Assembly (NCBI GenBank): GCA_001509375.1
Contig: LGFT01000012.1
Coordinates: 1 to 48,995, forward strand
Direction of reading: 5' to 3'
DNA length: 48,995 nucleotides
From: Methanothrix harundinacea
Lineage (GTDB): Archaea; Halobacteriota; Methanosarcinia; Methanotrichales; Methanotrichaceae
The notes beneath the pieces were generated by a model. It was not told where the DNA came from and ran no database searches. It saw nothing but the letters and a program-made list of their open reading frames with translations. Shown piece by piece: positions 45,095 to 48,995 of the stretch. How positions within the stretch are numbered: position 1 is the first letter of the stretch; each line of letters starts with the position of its first letter. The position numbers and the translations under genes were made by a program.

Positions 45095-45976
45095 TCACCC
45101 CGTCTCCGTGGTGACCTCGCAACCGTTCTCCACGACGATCACCGTATCTTCTGCCTGGGAGACGAGGGCGGCCTCTGCCTCCCAAAGAAGAGGATATCGA
45201 TGAAGGATGCCCGCCCGCAGGAGCTGATTGAGGGCGTAATCGATCCTCTCTCCCGAGAGCCATCTCCGAGCGAAGGGGAGGGTCGAGTAACTTTCCTGGA
45301 TCTGCTTTAAGAGCGCCCTTGCGGGCGGAGACCGAACCGGCCTTTTTGCGACGAAGGAGAAGATCTCTGTCTGGGGGGCCTCAGAAATCCTGCCCACGCC
45401 ATCGGTGGCGAAGGGCTCGATGGCGATCACGTCTCCTGCCGATAGCAACACTCCCTTCTCGACCTTCCTATTCGGCACCGAAGGCTCGCCGTGAGCCTGG
45501 TACCGGCCGAGGCCGTGGCCCGTCAGGTTCGCCACCGAGTTGTAGCCGTATCCTTTTATCACATCCTCGATGGCGGCTCCGAGATCCGCTGTGCTGACGC
45601 CGGGCTCGACCAGCTCTATCGCAGCGGCGAGCCCAGCCCTCGAAGCCTCGACGAGGTCGGGATGACCGCCCAGGTCCACGGTCACGGCGGAGTCGGCGAT
45701 GTAACCGTCGACGTGAACCCCGATGTCCAGCTTCACCATCTCCTCTCCGAAGACCGAATCGTCCTGAGGCCGGGGCGTGTCGTGGGCCGCGACCCTATCC
45801 CGGGAGATGTTGCAGGGGAAGGCGGGCTCGCCGCCCAGATCTCTCGTCGTCTCCTCGACGAAGTTTGCCACCTCCAGGATCGAGACGCCGACGTCGATCA
45901 TCGAGCTCGCCTCGCCCCGGACCTGGACCAGAATCTCTCCCGCCTTCTTGTACTTCTCCAGCACTTCAGCATCCAT
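45095..45976 (-). CDS. map: Methionine aminopeptidase, type II archaeal
   Basis: 293 aa. It removes the initiator methionine from nascent proteins. The pita-bread fold metal ligands can be followed: VKLDIGVHVDGYIADSAVTVD (two aspartates), the histidine in NLTGHGLGRYQAH, the glutamate in VIAIEPFATDG, and the C-terminal glutamate in DTVIVVENGCEV. A type II helical insert lies near residues 195-260. The ATG at 45976 gives MDAEVLEKYKKAGEI. It lies 32 bases downstream of the M24 peptidase gene. Confidence 0.95.
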   Translation of the reverse strand: MDAEVLEKYKKAGEILVQVRGEASSMIDVGVSILEVANFVEETTRDLGGEPAFPCNISRDRVAAHDTPRPQDDSVFGEEMVKLDIGVHVDGYIADSAVTVDLGGHPDLVEASRAGLAAAIELVEPGVSTADLGAAIEDVIKGYGYNSVANLTGHGLGRYQAHGEPSVPNRKVEKGVLLSAGDVIAIEPFATDGVGRISEAPQTEIFSFVAKRPVRSPPARALLKQIQESYSTLPFARRWLSGERIDYALNQLLRAGILHRYPLLWEAEAALVSQAEDTVIVVENGCEVTTETG

Positions 45977-46008
45977 AAAATATCAGACTCCTCTCATCAG
46001 ACTCACCC

Positions 46009-47163
46009 TCAGAGGATAAGCCTCTTTTCCAGGCGTGTTAGGTTGTCACATCCACCCCTTCTCACCACCACCAGGTCCTCGAGCCGGACCCCCCCCAGCT
46101 CCGGATAATATAATCCAGGCTCCACGGTGACCACGTTATTTTCCTTAAGAGTTCTGCCCACCTCGGATAGGGACGGCCTCTCATGGACCTCGAGTCCCAC
46201 CCCGTGGCCGGTGGAGTGGATGAAGCCCCGAACCTCCCGCTCCGGGTAGCCTCTCTCTTCGAAGACCTCGCAGACCTTCAGATGGACATCTCTTCCGCTC
46301 GACCCCGCCCGGACGGCCGCGATCCCCGCCTCCTGGGCGGCGGCGACCGCCTGGTAGATCTCGACGACCTCCTCTTCGGCCTCGCCCCGGAGGACCGTCC
46401 TGGTCATGTCGGCGAAGTAACGGCTCCTCTTGGATCGGGGGAATATGTCGATGACGATGGGGGCGTCTCTGGGCAAGGGGCCCGAACCGACGAAGTGGGG
46501 ATCGGCAGCGTCACTTCCCCCAGCCACGATCGTATCCTCCGCCTCACATCCCCGCTCCAGGAGAGAGACGTCGATGGCGGACCTCACCCTCTCGGAGGTG
46601 AGGGGCTCGCCATCCAAAACGAGGATCTCTCCGGAGGGCCGGGATCTTCTGATCATCTCGATGGCGAGCTTCATCGCCTCTTCGCAGGCCCTCTGAGAAT
46701 ATCTGATCGCCTCGATCTCCTCGGCGGTCTTCACCTCTCGCATCTCTGAGACGGGACTTTCATGGACGAATATCTCGAAGTCCTCAGCGAGATCCAGATA
46801 TATCCTCACAGGAAAGTCTCCGAAGACCCCGAGCCTTTTGACGCCCCGGTCCCGAAGAAACTCCTTCAGAACCGCGACGTAGGCCCCCTCGGGCCGCTCG
46901 AACCTCGCCAGCTTCTCTCTGATCCCGTAATCTGATGTGCTGAACACCTCGTCGGCCGCCGACTCCTTCCTCGCCCGCCCCTCCTCCATCCCTGATACCA
47001 GAACCGATATAGAAGTGGATGCCAGGAGGGCGAAGCGGTCGGGGGCGATGAAGCGGGAGAGATAGTAGATCTCCAGGTTGCATCGGCCGTCTCCCAGGAG
47101 GAGAAGGCCATCCAGCTCGTGGTCAGAGAGAAATCTTCCAATCCTTTGAGACGAAAGGGGCAT
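46009..47163 (-). CDS. M24-family Xaa-Pro aminopeptidase/dipeptidase
   Basis: 384 aa. A creatinase-like N-terminal domain (residues 1-140) is followed by an M24 catalytic domain with metal ligands in IVIDIFPRSKRSRYFADMTRT (two aspartates), the histidine in FIHSTGHGVGLEVHE, the glutamate in VVTVEPGLYYPELGG, and the last glutamate in GVRLEDLVVV. It cleaves peptides with proline in the second position. The ATG is at 47163. It is directly upstream of map, pairing two M24 enzymes in one unit. Confidence 0.92.
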   Translation of the reverse strand: MPLSSQRIGRFLSDHELDGLLLLGDGRCNLEIYYLSRFIAPDRFALLASTSISVLVSGMEEGRARKESAADEVFSTSDYGIREKLARFERPEGAYVAVLKEFLRDRGVKRLGVFGDFPVRIYLDLAEDFEIFVHESPVSEMREVKTAEEIEAIRYSQRACEEAMKLAIEMIRRSRPSGEILVLDGEPLTSERVRSAIDVSLLERGCEAEDTIVAGGSDAADPHFVGSGPLPRDAPIVIDIFPRSKRSRYFADMTRTVLRGEAEEEVVEIYQAVAAAQEAGIAAVRAGSSGRDVHLKVCEVFEERGYPEREVRGFIHSTGHGVGLEVHERPSLSEVGRTLKENNVVTVEPGLYYPELGGVRLEDLVVVRRGGCDNLTRLEKRLIL

Positions 47164-47243
47164 GGTGAGAGATCTTGAGAGATACTACAAAAGGATAGCC
47201 ATAAAAGGCCGATCCGCAGCCTGGAGAAACAGAGACGGAGGGA

Positions 47244-47996
47244 TCACAGGCCCTTTATAGCCGAGGTGATCTCTCGGACGAAGTCCTCGACGTTCTCGGA
47301 CCGCTCGACCCCGGTACCTGTGACGATAATCTCCGCCCCCGCCGCCACGAGAGCTCGCGCCGCCTCGCCCGACCGAATCCCTCCACCGATGATGAGAAGG
47401 GTCTCTTTTAGGGCCCTTTTTACAGCAGCCACCATCTGGCGGGGCACCGGCTCGTTCGCCCCCGAACCCGCCTCCAGGTATACCATCCTCATGCCGAAGT
47501 ACTTCCCGGCCAGGGCATAGGCCGCGGCCAGCTCGGGCTTATTTCTCGGGATCAATTTCGCGTCGCCTACCCAGCCCACCGTCCCGCCGGGCTCGACTAT
47601 GACGTAAGCCATGGGGATCGGCTCGAGACTGTATTTATAAACCAAGGGGGCACCAAGGGCCTGGTTCTCGATCAGGTAGCTCGCGCTCCTAGAGTTTAAA
47701 AGGCTCATGAAGAAGACGGCGTCGGCGTTGGAGCATAGCCCCGAGACGCCGCTGGGGAAGAGGATCACAGAAAGCCCGGACTCTTCCTTGATCGCTGCGA
47801 CAGTATCTTCCAGGGCCCTCCCCGCAGCGCCGACAGATCCTCCGACCATGATGGCGTCGGTGCCTCCTTCGGCAGCAGCTTTGGCCATCCTGCCCGCATC
47901 CTCGGGACTCTGGGTGTCGGGGTCTATGAGGGTGAGATGAGCGGCTCCGGCTGCCCCCACAACCGTTGCCAGCATCTCCTCGACGGGACCGATCAT
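47244..47996 (-). CDS. Geranylgeranylglyceryl phosphate synthase
   Basis: 250-aa TIM-barrel prenyltransferase that joins geranylgeranyl diphosphate to sn-glycerol-1-phosphate, the first ether-bond step of archaeal lipids. Family blocks are HLTLIDPDTQSPEDAG, IMVGGSVGA, LFPSGVSGLCSNADAVFFMS, MRMVYLEAGSGANEPVP and the phosphate-binding LIIGGGIRSGEAA and IIVTGTGVE. I chose the ATG at 47996 (MIGPVEEML), which gives the usual spacing to HLTLID. The frame stays open upstream through rpl40e, where it is shadow. It lies 23 bases downstream of the rpl40e stop. Confidence 0.94.
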   Translation of the reverse strand: MIGPVEEMLATVVGAAGAAHLTLIDPDTQSPEDAGRMAKAAAEGGTDAIMVGGSVGAAGRALEDTVAAIKEESGLSVILFPSGVSGLCSNADAVFFMSLLNSRSASYLIENQALGAPLVYKYSLEPIPMAYVIVEPGGTVGWVGDAKLIPRNKPELAAAYALAGKYFGMRMVYLEAGSGANEPVPRQMVAAVKRALKETLLIIGGGIRSGEAARALVAAGAEIIVTGTGVERSENVEDFVREITSAIKGL

Positions 47997-48019
47997 GAGA
48001 ACATCAGCCCCAAGCCCGT

Positions 48020-48166
48020 CTATCCTCTGCTCTCCTTGGACTTGACGCGAAGTCCCTTGTAGCCGCATTTGCGGCACCGGGTCGAACGGGCGGCGTTTCG
48101 CGCGTTGCAGCGCATGCAGATCTTCATGTTTAGAAGTCGGTTTTCAGCCTCTGGAAATCGTGCCAT
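48020..48166 (-). CDS. rpl40e: Large-subunit ribosomal protein eL40
   Basis: 48-aa basic zinc-binding ribosomal protein, [20 protein letters not shown] followed by [18 protein letters not shown] and VKSKESRG. The four cysteines (C-x2-C and C-x2-C) form the zinc site. It is conserved in archaea and eukaryotes as eL40. The ATG is at 48166 and the TAG at 48020-48022. It lies upstream of the lipid gene on the same strand, probably in one transcript. Confidence 0.93.
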   Translation of the reverse strand: MARFPEAENRLLNMKICMRCNARNAARSTRCRKCGYKGLRVKSKESRG

Positions 48167-48267
48167 GAAAGTTTCACCTTATATGTTATTCTCCGTCGTG
48201 GTCACCGGTAGATGAACCGCGGCGATATGAACTTTTTGGGCGAATGTGATTGGCGCCGGGGTTGGGA

Positions 48268-48298
48268 TTTTCCTGGAAGGGCTAACTCGCCCCCCCAT
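48268..48298 (-). other. T-loop intron of tRNA-Ser(CGA)
   Basis: 31 bases, read on the minus strand as ATGGGGGGGC through to CAGGAAAA. It forms a hairpin of 8 pairs, TGGGGGGG with CCCTTCCA (two G-T), around the loop CGAGTTAG. Just outside, TTC pairs with GAA, and AAT forms a 3-base bulge before the T-stem 3' strand CCCAA. That is a relaxed bulge-helix-bulge. The cut sites given are the ones that restore TTCAAAT. Confidence 0.75.
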
Positions 48299-48348
48299 TT
48301 TGAACCCAAGAGTCCCAGAAGGGACAACAGGTCTCGAGCCTGCCGCGT

Positions 48349-48380
48349 TTGGACTCTTCAGACCCCTTGGAGACAGAAGA
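48349..48380 (-). other. D-arm intron of tRNA-Ser(CGA)
   Basis: About 32 bases, beginning TCTTCTGTCT and ending AGAGTCCAA on the minus strand. GGACT (exon) pairs with AGTCC (intron), a 3-base bulge AAT follows, then CTTC pairs with GAAG. The 3' bulge lies in CAAAC before the second exon. This matches the bulge-helix-bulge order. Cutting in the bulges gives CTAA joined to ACGCGG. A 33-base alternative, joining CTAAT to GCGG, gives a better D stem. Confidence 0.7.
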
Positions 48381-48510
48381 TTAGTCCGCTCTGCCACCCC
48401 GGCTCCGGAGCTTCCTCTTCAAGCTTCTGGTTTATATCTGTTGGCCCTGGTTGGGGGGGACGAGGATAGGCTTATCTGGACGGGCAGAGAAATGGCGGCG
48501 GGAGATTTGG

Positions 48511-48995
48511 ATGGCTCTTCGAGATGATGCGCTGGAGTTCCACAGGAAATCAAGGGGTAAGATCGCCATCAGGAGCAAGGTTCCCTGCGGCACACGAGAG
48601 GACCTGAGCCTGGCTTACACCCCGGGAGTGGCCGAGCCCTGCCGCGAGATCGCTAAAAATCCGGAGATGGTTTACGAATACACCTCCAAGGGGAACCTGG
48701 TGGCCGTCGTCACCGACGGCTCCGCGGTCCTGGGCCTCGGCGACATCGGTGCCGCGGCATCGATGCCGGTGATGGAAGGGAAAGCGATCCTCTTCAAAGG
48801 GTTTGCCGACGTCGACGCCTTCCCCATCTGCATAGATTCAAAGGACGCCTCGGAGATCGTGGAGACGACAAAGAGGATAGCCACCGTCTTCGGCGGGATT
48901 AACCTGGAGGATATCAGCGCACCCCGCTGCTTTGAGATCGAGGATCGGCTGAAGCGAGAGCTGGACATCCCCGTCTTTCACGACGACCAGCACGG
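48511..48995 (+). CDS. NAD(P)-dependent malic enzyme, 5' part only
   Basis: The first 161 residues of a malate oxidoreductase (decarboxylating) that converts malate to pyruvate + CO2. Recognisable blocks are MALRDDALEFHRKSRGKI, LSLAYTPGVAEPCREI (with the conserved tyrosine), VAVVTDGSAVLGLGDIG, EGKAILFKGFADVDAFPI and NLEDISAPRCFEIE, ending PVFHDDQHG at the window edge. The metal-binding ED and the start of the NAD domain are reached. The 5' gap to the divergent tRNA-Ser is about 107 bases and must carry both promoters. Confidence 0.93.
   Translation, partial: MALRDDALEFHRKSRGKIAIRSKVPCGTREDLSLAYTPGVAEPCREIAKNPEMVYEYTSKGNLVAVVTDGSAVLGLGDIGAAASMPVMEGKAILFKGFADVDAFPICIDSKDASEIVETTKRIATVFGGINLEDISAPRCFEIEDRLKRELDIPVFHDDQH

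Larger units (their letters stand above)
48251..48403 (-). tRNA. tRNA-Ser (anticodon CGA) interrupted by two non-canonical introns
   Basis: On the minus strand the acceptor GCCGGGG (48397-48403) pairs with CCCCGGC, the discriminator is G and CCA is encoded (48251-48253). The anticodon stem GCAGG/CCTGT encloses CTCGAGA, giving CGA. The long variable arm (TTGTCCCTTCTGGGACT) supports serine. An insertion of 32 or 33 bases interrupts the D arm (about 48348-48380), and another of 31 bases interrupts the T loop (48268-48298). Removing both leaves a normal class II cloverleaf with T arm TTGGGTTCAAATCCCAA. Both inserts form bulge-helix-bulge-like pairings, the substrate of the archaeal splicing endonuclease. 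The canonical 37/38 site is intact. Confidence 0.9.

Noticed and set aside
48251-48403. Reading the interrupted tRNA as tRNA-Leu(GAG)
   Set aside because: The loop is CTCGAGA, so positions 34-36 are CGA, and the discriminator is G rather than A. Both indicate serine.

Overview
The window is archaeal chromosomal DNA, high in GC over most of its length, and the gene set points to a methanogen. The archaeal markers are geranylgeranylglyceryl phosphate synthase, archaetidylinositol phosphate synthase, KEOPS subunit Cgi121, TiaS, ribosomal protein L40e, archaeal-type UMP kinase, NreA and the tetrahydromethanopterin enzyme MptE. Methanogen-type phosphoribulokinase, F420-dependent sulfite reductase (Fsr), DUF2150 and NosD-like beta-helix proteins suggest the Methanotrichaceae (Methanothrix-like) or a close relative. 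That placement is inference; no 16S rRNA or mcr gene lies in the window.

Layout. 1-3.3 kb: a minus-strand siroheme/heme cluster (siroheme decarboxylase, precorrin-2 dehydrogenase, hemA, hemB) behind a secreted beta-helix protein. 5.7-7.0 kb: a divergent REC-PAS-GAF response regulator. 7.0-11.1 kb: an overlapping minus-strand operon of an MBL hydrolase, argD, hisC, an AK6-type kinase and archaetidylinositol phosphate synthase. 11.1-15.8 kb: a decayed zone with two GyrI-like relics flanking an intact MNT-HepT toxin-antitoxin pair, an ICMT relic, a truncated EctB, an intact sodium symporter and a broken SpoIIAA-like gene. 15.9-29 kb: housekeeping genes (nreA, hisI, a radical SAM gene, a CBS regulator, pyrH, adk, a polyprenol kinase, glyS, carAB) and tRNA-Val/tRNA-Phe. 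29-37.4 kb: a DtxR regulator, a large secreted FmdE-like protein, phosphoribulokinase with an XRE regulator, tiaS, family II pyrophosphatase, tmk and a truncated mptE. 37.5-41.6 kb: a sulfite-reductase locus. 42-49 kb: a coiled-coil protein, an MBL hydrolase, cgi121, DUF2150, map, an M24 peptidase, GGGP synthase, rpl40e, an interrupted tRNA-Ser and the start of a malic enzyme.

The sulfite-reductase locus is the most distinctive part. A full-length fsr (650 aa) with lower GC than its neighbours sits between an intact small siroheme sulfite-reductase-like gene (286 aa) and a decayed copy of that gene's 3' end and flank. This looks like tandem duplication and/or insertion of fsr. The siroheme these enzymes need would come from the pathway whose genes are at the left end.

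The second striking item is a tRNA-Ser(CGA) gene interrupted twice, in the D arm (about 32 nt) and in the T loop (31 nt), both with bulge-helix-bulge-like pairing and neither at the canonical anticodon-loop site. Smaller oddities are a siroheme decarboxylase whose N-terminal domain has no in-frame start codon, and an mptE that loses its conserved C-terminus where it collides with tmk.
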